Shown here piece by piece: positions 46,651 to 55,649 of a stretch of DNA of 64,000 bases (its first letter is position 1; each line of letters starts with the position of its first letter). The notes below the pieces were generated by a model, which searched no databases, was not told where the DNA came from, and saw only the letters and a list, made by a program, of their open reading frames with translations. Origin of the DNA: Sphingobacterium spiritivorum (lineage in GTDB: Bacteria; Bacteroidota; Bacteroidia; Sphingobacteriales; Sphingobacteriaceae); the NCBI RefSeq assembly GCF_016724845.1, contig NZ_CP068082.1, positions 1,736,001 through 1,800,000 on the forward strand, read 5' to 3'. The translations under genes and the position numbers were made by a program.

Positions 46651-47805
46651 TCAGGCTATACGAGTAGTACCATCTGCAGTTTCGACCACATAAGGGGTAA
46701 GCGATACGCCGAACTGTTGTTGATATGATGCACTGATTTCCTTTACAAATTGGTCTAAAAAGTCTTTTTTTACTAAATTGATCGTACAGCCACCGAAGCC
46801 ACCACCCATCATTCGTGCACCTAATACATCAGGATATGCATAAGTAGTATCTACAAGAAAGTCCAGTTCTTCGCAACTCACCTGATAAGCTTTACTAAGC
46901 CCTTTATGTGAAGCATAGATATGTTGTCCTAAAGAGATCAAATCCCCTTTTTCCATCGCCTGACAGGCCGCCACAACCCGAAGATTTTCTTCGACAACAT
47001 ACCTGCACTTGATATACACATCCTCATCTCTGTTCTTCACCACTTCATCCAATATCTCTACTGTAACATCCCGAAGGCTTTTTACCTCAGGATATCTTTC
47101 ACGGATCAAGGAAACGCCAAGTTCACATTTTTCACGACGCTTGTTGTACTGAGAGTCTCCCAGTGAATGTCGGACATTCGTATTCAATAACAATATCATG
47201 TAATCACCGAGCTCCAGAGGAAAATATTCATATGCTAAAGAACGGCAATCCAGTCTGAATACCTGATCTTTCTCGCTGAGTACAGAAGCGAACTGATCCA
47301 TGATTCCGCATTTTACACCGACATAGGTATGTTCAGCAAGTTGCCCTATTCTGGCTATATCTATCCGCGAAAGATTAAGCGAAAACAATTCATTTAAAGC
47401 AAAAGCTGTGGCACACTCTACTGCTGCAGAGGAAGAAAGCCCCGCTCCTGCAGGTACATCTCCGTCAATAAATAGATTGAATCCTCCGACATGTAATCCC
47501 CGCTTCTGAAGTTGATCCACCACGCCTAAAATGTAATTTGGCCATCCCTTTTCAGCAGGCTGCAGATCTGCTGCAGACACCTGAAACATCTCCCGGAAGT
47601 CTGCTGCGTAAAGGCAGATTTCATTATCCTGTCTCGGTGCGACGGCTACATACACAGCCTTATTGATCGCTGCAGGCAGCACAAAACCATCATTATAATC
47701 GGTATGCTCTCCGATAATATTAATGCGTCCCGGAGATTTAACAATAATTGAACTGTGTTGCTGAAAATGATTATAAAAATTATCTTGGATATTCTGGATA
47801 TTCAT
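46651..47805 (-). CDS. galK: Galactokinase
   Basis: 384 residues. The GHMP-kinase motifs are complete: the galactokinase signature PGRINIIGEHTDYNDGFVLP (residues ~25-44), the ATP-binding loop GAGLSSSAAVECA (~120-132) and the C-terminal MMGGGFGGCTINLV. It phosphorylates alpha-D-galactose at C1. Its start lies 1 base after the galT stop, so galT and galK form an operon for the Leloir pathway. No galactose transporter, mutarotase or regulator is adjacent. Confidence 0.97.
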   Translation of the reverse strand: MNIQNIQDNFYNHFQQHSSIIVKSPGRINIIGEHTDYNDGFVLPAAINKAVYVAVAPRQDNEICLYAADFREMFQVSAADLQPAEKGWPNYILGVVDQLQKRGLHVGGFNLFIDGDVPAGAGLSSSAAVECATAFALNELFSLNLSRIDIARIGQLAEHTYVGVKCGIMDQFASVLSEKDQVFRLDCRSLAYEYFPLELGDYMILLLNTNVRHSLGDSQYNKRREKCELGVSLIRERYPEVKSLRDVTVEILDEVVKNRDEDVYIKCRYVVEENLRVVAACQAMEKGDLISLGQHIYASHKGLSKAYQVSCEELDFLVDTTYAYPDVLGARMMGGGFGGCTINLVKKDFLDQFVKEISASYQQQFGVSLTPYVVETADGTTRIA

Positions 47806-47806
47806 C

Positions 47807-48865
47807 TTAGTTACTTTGTTGTTTATAATGGATGTCGGATAATTCTCTTAACTTTTCTGCTGCATATTCAGGAGTGATATCACGTTGTGGGTTAGCGAGA
47901 AGCTCATATCCTACCATAAACTTTTTGACTGTTGCAGAACGCAATAACGGAGGATAGAAATGCATATGCCAATGCCACTCCGGATAGTCTCCGCTATTGA
48001 CCGGAGCCTGATGCATTCCTGCGGAATAAGGAAATGATGTTTTGAACAGGTTGTCATACCGGATCGTGAGCTCCTGCAGAGTTGTGGCCAGATCCAGCTT
48101 TTCTTCTTCAGTAAAGTCAGCTATAGACTGTGTATGTCTCTTACTGATAATCATGGTTTCATAAGGCCAGCTTGCCCAGTATGGCACCAACGCTACGAAA
48201 TGTGGATTGTTGATAAGAATGCGCTCTTTTTTCCGGAGTTCCAGTTGCAGATAGTTCCCTAGCAGAGATACACCTTTTTTTTCAAAATATAAGCGCTGTT
48301 GTTCTGTTTCCTTCTGGATTTCGACAGGAAGGCTCCCCTGTGCCCAGATCTGACCGTGCGGATGTGGATTGCTACAGCCCATAATGGCCCCCTTATTTTC
48401 GAATATCTGGATATACCGGATCCACTCCTCTTGCGATAAAGTATCAAATTCGCTTTGCCATACATCTACCACAGCTTTAATCGATGGAATATTCATTTCC
48501 GGCAATGTAAGATCATGTCTGGGGCTGAAACTGATCACCTTACAGATACCTCTTTCTGCTTCAGCGACTAATAATCCTTCTTCATCTTCAGCTCCTGATG
48601 CCGTATCCGGCAGTAATGCCGAAAAATCATTAACAAAGACAAAGCTTTCTTTATAGGGTGGATTTATCGCTCCATCTGCACGCACATTACCCGGACACAG
48701 ATAACATTTCGGATCATATGCAGGCCTGTTGTCAGCCGGCAAATCTTCTATCTGTCCCTGCCATGGGCGTTTACTACGGTGAGGAGAAATCAAGACTTTC
48801 TCTCCTGTCAGCATATTAGTTCTGCTGTGCGGAATATCAGCAAAGGATAGATTTAGGTTATTCAT
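47807..48865 (-). CDS. galT: Galactose-1-phosphate uridylyltransferase
   Basis: 352 residues. The HIT-superfamily active site is SNPHPHGQIW, in which the second histidine of HPH is the nucleophile uridylylated during the reaction. CYLCPGNVRADG near residue 55-67 gives the zinc-binding cysteines of the class I enzymes. The C-terminal WHWHMHFYPPLLRS supplies further metal and substrate ligands. It exchanges UMP between UDP-glucose and galactose-1-phosphate. It is the first gene of the galT-galK operon. I found no convincing promoter box in the 141 bases upstream. Confidence 0.97.
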   Translation of the reverse strand: MNNLNLSFADIPHSRTNMLTGEKVLISPHRSKRPWQGQIEDLPADNRPAYDPKCYLCPGNVRADGAINPPYKESFVFVNDFSALLPDTASGAEDEEGLLVAEAERGICKVISFSPRHDLTLPEMNIPSIKAVVDVWQSEFDTLSQEEWIRYIQIFENKGAIMGCSNPHPHGQIWAQGSLPVEIQKETEQQRLYFEKKGVSLLGNYLQLELRKKERILINNPHFVALVPYWASWPYETMIISKRHTQSIADFTEEEKLDLATTLQELTIRYDNLFKTSFPYSAGMHQAPVNSGDYPEWHWHMHFYPPLLRSATVKKFMVGYELLANPQRDITPEYAAEKLRELSDIHYKQQSN

Positions 48866-49006
48866 TACTTACAATTACTTTATAATTTGACCATTACATC
48901 AATATGTAAAGTTAAATTTATGAAGCAAATAAGTTACTATAAATTATTAAAAAAATAACAAACCGTGATTAAATCAGCTCAGGAAAAATCCTGTTCAGAA
49001 GAGCTC

Positions 49007-50284
49007 TTAAACTACAGGTTTTGTTCCTTTGATCAATTCAAAAATGGTAATTTCCGGAAGTATCCCCACACGTCCCGGGTAACCCAGAAAACCATAGCCA
49101 ACGTTGACATAGAGCTGCTTATTTTGTTTTTCTCTGTAAAGTCCGGCCCATTCCTTATAAATATATTTGACCGGGCTCCACTGAAAGTTTTCAGTTCGCA
49201 CACCAAATTGCATACCATGTGTATGACCTGCAAACATAACATCTACATCTGTATCCAGCACTTCTGCGCGCCAATGAGAAGGATCATGAGAAAGAAGCAA
49301 CTTAACAGGTTGTTCTTCAGTACCCATAAGCGCTTTTTTGAGATCTCCCTTTTTCGGGAACCGGCCTGTCCCCCAGTTTTGAACACCTACTATCGCAATC
49401 TCTTCGTTACCAACCTTTAATGTTCTGTTTTCATCCATCAGAAGGTCCCAACCCATTACTTTATGCGTATCGATTACATCCTGCAGATTTTTTCTTTTTG
49501 CAGGCGAATCTTCCTTGCCGTAATAATAATCTCCATAATCGTGGTTACCTAAGGTTGAAAACACACCCAAATCGGCCTTGACACGGGTGAAGATATCCTG
49601 ATAATCCCGCATTTCTGAAGCCACATTGTTAACCAGATCACCAGTAAAAAAGATGGCATCAGGTTTCTCTCCCAATAACATATCTATACCGCCGGTAACT
49701 GCTTTTTTATTATAAAAACTTCCGGAATGCACATCCGAAATCTGTGCGATACGCATGCCATGAAAGGAAGCCGGCAAATTGGGTAAATAAAGTTTTTTTC
49801 TGCGGATTCGATAGTCATACGCTCCGGAAACTATCCCCCAGCCTAAAGGCAGAATAGGCAATGAAGCAATAACAATCCCGGATTTCATTAAAAATTCTGA
49901 TCTCGAAATCCCTTTCTTAGCCTCCTCCGGCAAAGGTTTTTCTATTTCTTTGATCCGATCTTCCAGCTGCTCCTTTTTACGGATGGGTCTCAGTAATCTC
50001 GAGATCCATACGCCTCCTCTCCTGATGTCATCAATCAGGATAACCAGAAAAAAGAAGAATTTACAGGTAGCTGTCAGAAAAAATGCAACCAGTATAATCG
50101 AACGGTAGGTAAGTGGAATATTATACTTCATACCGATAAATACGCCGGTTAATAACAAGATAGAATATGCCCACCACGCATAACCAAACCATTTCTTATG
50201 TACCAGTTTAATTTTTGTAGCATGTAGTGCGAAAAAAATATAAAAATCTAATATAAAAAGTATGACGGCATTAATAATCAACAT
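49007..50284 (-). CDS. Membrane-anchored calcineurin-like metallophosphoesterase
   Basis: 425 residues. Three or four N-terminal membrane helices (~1-95) and a further hydrophobic segment near 135-155 precede the phosphoesterase domain. That domain shows all metal motifs: ISDVHSGSF, GDLVNN, GNHDYGDY, LSHDP and GHTHGMQFG. It resembles the YaeI/YkuE type of membrane-bound phosphoesterase, whose known members hydrolyse UDP-2,3-diacylglucosamine or unknown phosphodiesters. No substrate can be assigned. It starts 11 bases after hemH and is the last gene of an ispH-hemH-phosphoesterase operon. Confidence 0.88.
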   Translation of the reverse strand: MLIINAVILFILDFYIFFALHATKIKLVHKKWFGYAWWAYSILLLTGVFIGMKYNIPLTYRSIILVAFFLTATCKFFFFLVILIDDIRRGGVWISRLLRPIRKKEQLEDRIKEIEKPLPEEAKKGISRSEFLMKSGIVIASLPILPLGWGIVSGAYDYRIRRKKLYLPNLPASFHGMRIAQISDVHSGSFYNKKAVTGGIDMLLGEKPDAIFFTGDLVNNVASEMRDYQDIFTRVKADLGVFSTLGNHDYGDYYYGKEDSPAKRKNLQDVIDTHKVMGWDLLMDENRTLKVGNEEIAIVGVQNWGTGRFPKKGDLKKALMGTEEQPVKLLLSHDPSHWRAEVLDTDVDVMFAGHTHGMQFGVRTENFQWSPVKYIYKEWAGLYREKQNKQLYVNVGYGFLGYPGRVGILPEITIFELIKGTKPVV

Positions 50285-50295
50285 CTTCTATTGCT

Positions 50296-51330
50296 TTAAT
50301 TTTTGTTATTGAGCGCCAAATTTTTCAACGCTTCTATCCATTTAGGATCATCATTCAGACTTTCGACCAAATGAACTTCTTCTCCGCCCGCGGCCTTAAA
50401 TTCATGAGCATATTCCACCTGAATCTCATCCAGCGTCTCAATACAATCGGCGACAAAAGCCGGACTGAATACAAGCAGCTTCTTTACACCTTCTTTCGCC
50501 AGACGCTGCAAGGCATCTGAAGTATAGGGTTGTATCCAGGGTGTTTTACCGAGACGCGACTGGAAACAAATCGTATAACTTCCCTCCTGTAACCCCAGTT
50601 TATGAATGATGGCTCTGGAAGTTGCATAACATTGTGACAGATAACAATACGGATTCACCTCTGCTTTACATGAGTCACAACCTGTATCCGGACAGTTTAA
50701 GGTACCGGTAGGATCTACTTTTCCCAACTGACGTACAGGAAGTCCGTGATAACTGAACAGAAAATGATCATACTGAGACAAATCCAATGCTTTAGCATGG
50801 TCTGCAAACACATCGATCATTAACGGATGATCACAATAATTACTAACGAAACTTACTTCAGGAAAGTATTGCCACTTGCGCATTAATTCCATGACCTTAT
50901 CAATAACAGATCCTGTAGTCGCAGAAGCGTATTGAGGAAATAACGGAATGACCCGGATAGACTCTAAAAACATGCCTTCCATCTTTTGGAGTGCCTGCTC
51001 TATAGACGGATTCTGATAACGCATGGCCAACTCGACATGATACTCTTCTCCCAACTGCTCCTGTAGCATTTCCGCCTGCAGTACACTGTAATACATTAAC
51101 GGAGATCCTGTCTCTTTATCCCAGATTGTCTTATATACCTTTGCGGATTTGGGTGCACGGGTAGGAGCAATGATTCCCTTCACAAGTAACATACGGTTGA
51201 AATAAGGAATATCAATTACGCGACCATCCATCAGAAATTCGGTCAGATACTTACGAACATCCGGAGTACTAGGAGAATCAGGAGTTCCAAGTTGAACCAG
51301 AAGAATGCCTTTGGTTGCTTTTTTAGTCAT
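50296..51330 (-). CDS. hemH: Ferrochelatase with internal cysteine-rich insert
   Basis: 344 residues from the ATG at 51330; an in-frame TTG three codons upstream is less likely. The core is typical: LVQLGTPDSP at the start, the catalytic histidine H195 in SYHGLPVRQ, and CFQSRLGKTPWIQPYT. Compared with remembered E. coli and Bacillus sequences, about 20 residues are inserted after the H195 loop. They contain C213, C218 and C221, with C229 just after, in a pattern that could bind a [2Fe-2S] cluster. It inserts ferrous iron into protoporphyrin IX or coproporphyrin III. It is in an operon with ispH upstream (74-base gap). Confidence 0.95.
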   Translation of the reverse strand: MTKKATKGILLVQLGTPDSPSTPDVRKYLTEFLMDGRVIDIPYFNRMLLVKGIIAPTRAPKSAKVYKTIWDKETGSPLMYYSVLQAEMLQEQLGEEYHVELAMRYQNPSIEQALQKMEGMFLESIRVIPLFPQYASATTGSVIDKVMELMRKWQYFPEVSFVSNYCDHPLMIDVFADHAKALDLSQYDHFLFSYHGLPVRQLGKVDPTGTLNCPDTGCDSCKAEVNPYCYLSQCYATSRAIIHKLGLQEGSYTICFQSRLGKTPWIQPYTSDALQRLAKEGVKKLLVFSPAFVADCIETLDEIQVEYAHEFKAAGGEEVHLVESLNDDPKWIEALKNLALNNKN

Positions 51331-51404
51331 AGCCAACAAAAATAAGGATAAATAAAGGTTGAGTCGCCTTTATTAGGAGAATATGAAACTTTCATGACGG
51401 GACA

Positions 51405-52253
51405 CTACAGTGCTTCTATCGCTTTCTGTACATCTTTCATTAACCACATAGGTGTAGAAGTCGCACCACAGATACCGACACTGTCATTTTCAGCAAAGAC
51501 GCTGCTATCGATCTCATCTGTACCGGAGATAAAATAGCTGTTAGGATTTGCCTTTTGACAAACATCAAACAACACTTTGCCGTTAGATGATTTTTTTCCG
51601 GAGACAAACACGATCTTGTCATACTGACGTGCAAAGTCACCCAGATCTTCGTATCTGTTTGACACCTGACGACAGATTGTATCATTAGCTTTGACATCAT
51701 ATCCGCGTTTGATCAGTTCTTCTTTAATCTCGTAAAACTTATCAACGGATTTGGTTGTCTGACTATATAGCGTAAAGCTGGAGGGTAACTCCACATTGTC
51801 TAATTCAGTAATATCCTGAAAAACCAATGCTTCATCATTTGTCTGTCCCTGAAGACCGATAACCTCTGCATGTCCGTGTTTTCCAAAAATCAAAATCTTC
51901 TCATCGTCGTCATGCGAGGTTTTGATTCTGTTCTGCAGTTTGAGTACAACAGGACATGAGGCATCAATCAGTGTAATATTATTTTTGAGTGCAATTTTGT
52001 AGGTTTCCGGAGCTTCGCCATGTGCGCGGATCAACACTTTTTCATGTTGCAGGGCCGGCAGATCTTCATGATTAATGATACGTAACCCTTTTGCTTTCAG
52101 TCTTGCGACCTCTTCATCATTATGTACAATATCTCCAAGACAATATAAATAACCATCCTCTTCCAGAATCTCTTCGGCCATATCTATAGCATACACTACA
52201 CCGAAACAAAATCCGGAATCTTTATCTATTGTTACAGTCAGATTTTTACTCAT
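51405..52253 (-). CDS. ispH: 4-hydroxy-3-methylbut-2-enyl diphosphate reductase
   Basis: 282 residues, normal for IspH. The three cysteines that hold the [4Fe-4S] cluster are in DSGFCFGV (C16), DASCPVVLK and GICGATSTP. H-containing motifs IRAHGEAPE and GKHGHAEVIG are conserved. It makes IPP and DMAPP in the last step of the MEP isoprenoid pathway. It is first in the operon with hemH and a membrane phosphoesterase. A 9-bp inverted repeat lies 22 bases before its ATG. Confidence 0.97.
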   Translation of the reverse strand: MSKNLTVTIDKDSGFCFGVVYAIDMAEEILEEDGYLYCLGDIVHNDEEVARLKAKGLRIINHEDLPALQHEKVLIRAHGEAPETYKIALKNNITLIDASCPVVLKLQNRIKTSHDDDEKILIFGKHGHAEVIGLQGQTNDEALVFQDITELDNVELPSSFTLYSQTTKSVDKFYEIKEELIKRGYDVKANDTICRQVSNRYEDLGDFARQYDKIVFVSGKKSSNGKVLFDVCQKANPNSYFISGTDEIDSSVFAENDSVGICGATSTPMWLMKDVQKAIEAL

Positions 52254-52274
52254 AATACAAAACTAAGCATTACA

Positions 52275-52302
52275 TATCATATCTGACAGGCCGGATATGA
52301 TA
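52275..52302. repeat. Inverted repeat upstream of ispH
   Basis: TATCATATC (52275-52283) and GATATGATA (52294-52302) form perfect 9-bp arms around a 10-base spacer. It lacks a following T-run on the ispH side. An operator or leader hairpin is possible; function unknown. Confidence 0.45.
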
Positions 52303-52408
52303 ATTTACATTTGGAAAACTTTGTACAAGACTTATGTTCTGCTTATTACCTGATATTCTCATTTTTTATTTTCGATCTTACATTTCACCTTTTAGTTGCT
52401 AAATTTCA

Positions 52409-52416
52409 TACCTTTG
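52409..52416 (+). promoter_or_regulatory. -7 promoter box of ndk
   Basis: TACCTTTG matches TAnnTTTG perfectly and ends 19 bases before the ndk ATG. Confidence 0.6.
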
Positions 52417-52435
52417 CAAAAATTTTAATATTGTA

Positions 52436-52855
52436 ATGGCAACTAACAGAACTTTTACGATGATCAAACCAGATGCAGTAGCAAATGGTCACATCGGCGC
52501 GATCTTAAACGACATCATTTCAGGCGGTTTCAAAATCGTAGCTTTGAAATACATTCAATTGACTAATGAATCTGCAGGAAATTTTTATGCAGTACACAAA
52601 GAACGTCCTTTCTATGGTGATTTGGTCAGCTTTATGACTTCAGGACCAATCGTTGCAGCTATCCTGGAAAAAGACAATGCAGTAGAAGATTTCCGTACAC
52701 TTATCGGTGCGACTAACCCGGCTCAGGCTGCGGAAGGAACAATCCGTAACAAATACGCAAAATCTATTGATGCAAATGCAATCCACGGATCTGATTCTGA
52801 TGAAAATGCTGAAATCGAAGGAAACTTCTTCTTTTCTCAATTCGAAAGATTCTAG
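52436..52855 (+). CDS. ndk: Nucleoside diphosphate kinase
   Basis: 139 residues, normal size. The active-site histidine H117 lies in NAIHGSDS, the signature of the family, and the N-terminal [10 protein letters not shown] with K11 binds phosphate. It equilibrates nucleoside di- and triphosphates. It is a single gene with its own perfect -7 box and a strong downstream terminator. Confidence 0.98.
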   Translation: MATNRTFTMIKPDAVANGHIGAILNDIISGGFKIVALKYIQLTNESAGNFYAVHKERPFYGDLVSFMTSGPIVAAILEKDNAVEDFRTLIGATNPAQAAEGTIRNKYAKSIDANAIHGSDSDENAEIEGNFFFSQFERF

Positions 52856-52876
52856 TCTGCAGACTGAAAAGAAAAT

Positions 52877-52912
52877 AAAAAAATCCTTCCCGGAATCGGG
52901 AAGGATTTTTTT
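52877..52912. terminator. Bidirectional terminator after ndk
   Basis: AAATCCTTCCCG (52881-52892) pairs perfectly with CGGGAAGGATTT (52897-52908) around GAAT, flanked by A- and T-runs. It lies between convergent genes. Confidence 0.93.
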
Positions 52913-52932
52913 ATTAGAAATAAGTGGCTAAT

Positions 52933-54501
52933 CTATTTAGAAGCCTCTACTTTTATTTCTTTTACTCCGGTATGTGTTCTTCCGAACATATCCACAGCCT
53001 GAATTTCAATTTTGTGATTCCCGGCCTTTAGCTTTGGTAGTTTCATTTTCCACAGGTGTGTAGAAGAGATACCGTCAGAAGGTCTTCTTCCGTCCAATAA
53101 TTCTTTTGCCAGATCATAGCTGCTGACCGCATACACATAAGCCGGATCTGCTTCCTCAGTATAATCCATTGCTTTCCATGCACCGTCATCAATACGATAC
53201 TGTACATTATCCCCTTTACGACCAATAAAAAAATTGGCATAAATCGGGTAACGTCCGGAGTATTTCTGTGCAACAATTTCAGGCCCGTAGATAGCGATCT
53301 GATATTGCGGATCCTTGCCTGCTACTTTGTAATCAAATGTATATTGATTGCCTTTGATATTCAATACAGCATATCCCTTTGGTGTTCCGTCACGCATAGT
53401 AGATACCGGTACTCCAAGTTCATTTTTAATTCCGGAATACCAATCTCCGGATGTTGTTCCCACATTATATTCATGATGAGGCTTAGACTGCTTCCATCCG
53501 TCCTTTTGATCATAGAAATTTTGAGTCTGGAAATGGGTATGCGCAGACAACGAAAGCGTATGTGGGAAATCAGCCAACAGATCGAATAATCGTTGACGAT
53601 CTGCTACACGAAAGACATCATCGTGTTCCAGTAATAATGGAATATGAAATGCCAGTACAATAAGTCTGTCTTTTGGTACTAACTTGAGATCATTTTCTAC
53701 AAAATCCAACTGCTCTTTCCGGAATCCGCCCAGATAACCTTTTCCTTTTGTAGGGTGCGGATACAAGATATCATCCAGTACTATAAAATGAGCATTACCA
53801 TAATTGAAGGAATAATTATTAGGACCAAAAGTCGCTTCGAAAGATTCATCAGAAAGAGAGTCTGTAGTAGCGTCATAATTCATATCATGATTACCCATGA
53901 CCTGAAACCAGGGCAAGCCCATTTTGGCAATTGTTGTCTGATACGCCGGATGCAAACTCAGGTCATCACCGACAAGATCTCCCAGACTGATCCCGAATTT
54001 TGCAATTTGCTTATCGCCGATCTGATCGATCACACCTTTTTTGAAAAACTCCAGCTCATCCAGCGTATAAGCTTGCGGGTCTCCAAAAACAAAAGCAGAG
54101 AAATTTGCATCTTCTTTAGCCGGAATTAGAGCGAAATCTACAGGTTTTGATAATTTTCCTGTTGCAGCCACACCTGCATATTTACTGGCCGGACTTCCTT
54201 TCGGTTTGTGTATATAATAAAACTGAGGATGATTATTAGCATTGACCGGGATGCTGTAATCTGTTGGTTTGATTACAAAAATAATATTATCCTTACCCAA
54301 CGGGAGCTCATATTTACCTTTAGCATCGGTCTTCACTACCTGTACACCATTGCTGACAGATACATTGGCTATGCCGGCCTCTTTCTGCTCGCGCACACCA
54401 TTTTTATTGGCATCAGCAAATACAGTTCCTCTCACCACATCCTGCGCATGCAAGGTTGAGAGTATGGATAAAAAAGTTAAAAATGTCGAAATTTTCTTCA
54501 T
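52933..54501 (-). CDS. Secreted calcineurin-like phosphoesterase with N- and C-terminal accessory domains
   Basis: 522 residues from the ATG at 54501; the longer frame starts at a TTG. Signal peptide MKKISTFLTFLSILSTLHAQ. Residues ~22-110 form an SdrD-B/MetallophosN-like beta sandwich (VFADANKNGVREQKEAG). The catalytic domain has FGDPQAY, SLGDLVGDD, MGNHDMNYD, AFHIPLL and LSAHTHFQTQ, the full set of two-metal ligands. A C-terminal beta domain (~370-520) completes a MetallophosN-Metallophos-MetallophosC layout common in Bacteroidetes. It acts in the periplasm or at the surface on an unknown phosphoester. Confidence 0.9.
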   Translation of the reverse strand: MKKISTFLTFLSILSTLHAQDVVRGTVFADANKNGVREQKEAGIANVSVSNGVQVVKTDAKGKYELPLGKDNIIFVIKPTDYSIPVNANNHPQFYYIHKPKGSPASKYAGVAATGKLSKPVDFALIPAKEDANFSAFVFGDPQAYTLDELEFFKKGVIDQIGDKQIAKFGISLGDLVGDDLSLHPAYQTTIAKMGLPWFQVMGNHDMNYDATTDSLSDESFEATFGPNNYSFNYGNAHFIVLDDILYPHPTKGKGYLGGFRKEQLDFVENDLKLVPKDRLIVLAFHIPLLLEHDDVFRVADRQRLFDLLADFPHTLSLSAHTHFQTQNFYDQKDGWKQSKPHHEYNVGTTSGDWYSGIKNELGVPVSTMRDGTPKGYAVLNIKGNQYTFDYKVAGKDPQYQIAIYGPEIVAQKYSGRYPIYANFFIGRKGDNVQYRIDDGAWKAMDYTEEADPAYVYAVSSYDLAKELLDGRRPSDGISSTHLWKMKLPKLKAGNHKIEIQAVDMFGRTHTGVKEIKVEASK

Positions 54502-54602
54502 AACAGCTATTTTGCGTTTCCGCAAAAATACATTTGCTGCATAAACCCAAAATCAGCACATTGTTAAGAAAATATGAATAAAGACACTAAAGAAGAAGAT
54601 TC

Positions 54603-55031
54603 TTAAAAAGTTCTCTTTGACAGATACTCATCCTCCTTCTCAGTCATACGCTTCTTATCTTCCGCTTTCTTATCATGATAACCACATAAGTGCAATACTC
54701 CATGTATCACCACACGATGCAGTTCGTCCCGCTCTGCCACTTTAAATTTTTCTGCATTATCCTGAATCCGTTCGATACTGATAAAAATATCTCCGGCAAT
54801 CGTATCTTCCTCCTCTGAACTATCAAAAGTGACAATATCTGTAAAGGTATCATGATTCAGGTATTGTTTATTGATTTCTAGCAGATAGGCATCTGAAGAA
54901 AATATAAAATTCAATTCTCCCACTCGTTTAAAGCCTTCAGACTTGATTGTCTCGGCTATCCACTGGCGGATCTTTTGTTTTTCCTTAGGTTTGAAATCAG
55001 TATCCTCTGCAAAGAAATTAATATTCTTCAT
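54603..55031 (-). CDS. ybeY: Endoribonuclease YbeY (rRNA maturation factor)
   Basis: 142 residues. The zinc motif H-x3-H-x5-H is HGVLHLCGYHD, followed by the usual KKAEDKKRM. FTDIVTFDSSEEEDTIAGDIFISIERI is the central conserved block. YbeY takes part in 16S rRNA 3'-end maturation and ribosome quality control. It lies 22 bases after ruvX on the same strand and is probably co-transcribed with it. Confidence 0.95.
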   Translation of the reverse strand: MKNINFFAEDTDFKPKEKQKIRQWIAETIKSEGFKRVGELNFIFSSDAYLLEINKQYLNHDTFTDIVTFDSSEEEDTIAGDIFISIERIQDNAEKFKVAERDELHRVVIHGVLHLCGYHDKKAEDKKRMTEKEDEYLSKRTF

Positions 55032-55053
55032 GTTGTATTATTATTTTTAAATC

Positions 55054-55470
55054 TTATAAAAAACTTCTGCTATCCATGTACGACTGTAGTATTATTGTCG
55101 CGGATATGGTATCTACCAATCCTTTTTGTTGACGTTTTCCTTTTTTCATGCCACTCTGTGCAATCACAGCAGAAGCCATTTTTGAGGTAAAACGCTCATC
55201 CACTTCAGCAACCGGAATTGTGGGAAACTGCTTTTTCAGTAAACGGATAAAACCGACTACATGAGAGGCTGACTCCGAGTCTGAGCCATCCATTTGCCTG
55301 GGTTTGCCTACCACAAATGTTTCCACCTGTTCTGTTTGCAGGTAATTCTTCAGAAAGTCAAAAATCTCATTAGGATGTACAGTTGTAAGTGCATTTGCCA
55401 CAATCTGCAGAGGGTCCGTCACTGCAATTCCTATTCTTTTGGTCCCGTAATCAAATGCCATTAACCGCAT
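55054..55470 (-). CDS. ruvX: Putative pre-16S rRNA nuclease / Holliday-junction resolvase-like YqgF
   Basis: 138 residues, the usual YqgF size. The RNase H-like fold begins with MRLMAFDYGTKRIGIAV (catalytic D6), then VVGKPRQMDGSDS, VDERFTSKMA (Glu/Asp) and the C-terminal VDTISATIILQSY (Asp). In E. coli the protein processes pre-16S rRNA. Pairing with ybeY, which acts on the same RNA, supports that role here. A perfect -7 box lies just upstream. Confidence 0.95.
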   Translation of the reverse strand: MRLMAFDYGTKRIGIAVTDPLQIVANALTTVHPNEIFDFLKNYLQTEQVETFVVGKPRQMDGSDSESASHVVGFIRLLKKQFPTIPVAEVDERFTSKMASAVIAQSGMKKGKRQQKGLVDTISATIILQSYMDSRSFL

Positions 55471-55485
55471 ATCTGTTTATTTTTA

Positions 55486-55493
55486 CAAAAGTA
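55486..55493 (-). promoter_or_regulatory. -7 promoter box of ruvX-ybeY
   Basis: On the minus strand TACTTTTG is a perfect TAnnTTTG, ending 15 bases before the ruvX ATG. Confidence 0.5.
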
Positions 55494-55541
55494 CTATTCC
55501 AAAATGACAAAAAGATTAATAGCTATACGAGAGAAAATCTA

Positions 55542-55549
55542 TAATTTTG
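55542..55549 (+). promoter_or_regulatory. -7 promoter box of the DUF1684-deformylase gene
   Basis: TAATTTTG is a perfect TAnnTTTG. It ends 25 bases before the first in-frame ATG (55575) and 100 bases before the ATG that gives a clean signal peptide (55650), so it leaves the start choice open. Confidence 0.45.
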
Positions 55550-55649
55550 CTAGACTATATTAAAACAATCCCATATGAAGTATCCGGATAGTGCAAACCG
55601 AAGAGCAGAGGTTGGATATTCCATTTGGCTGGTAAAAAACAAATTATAT

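Noticed and set aside
52258..52265. TAGTTTTG on the minus strand as the -7 box of ispH
   Set aside because: It matches TAnnTTTG but lies only 4 bases before the ATG, which would make the transcript leaderless. No -33 partner is seen.
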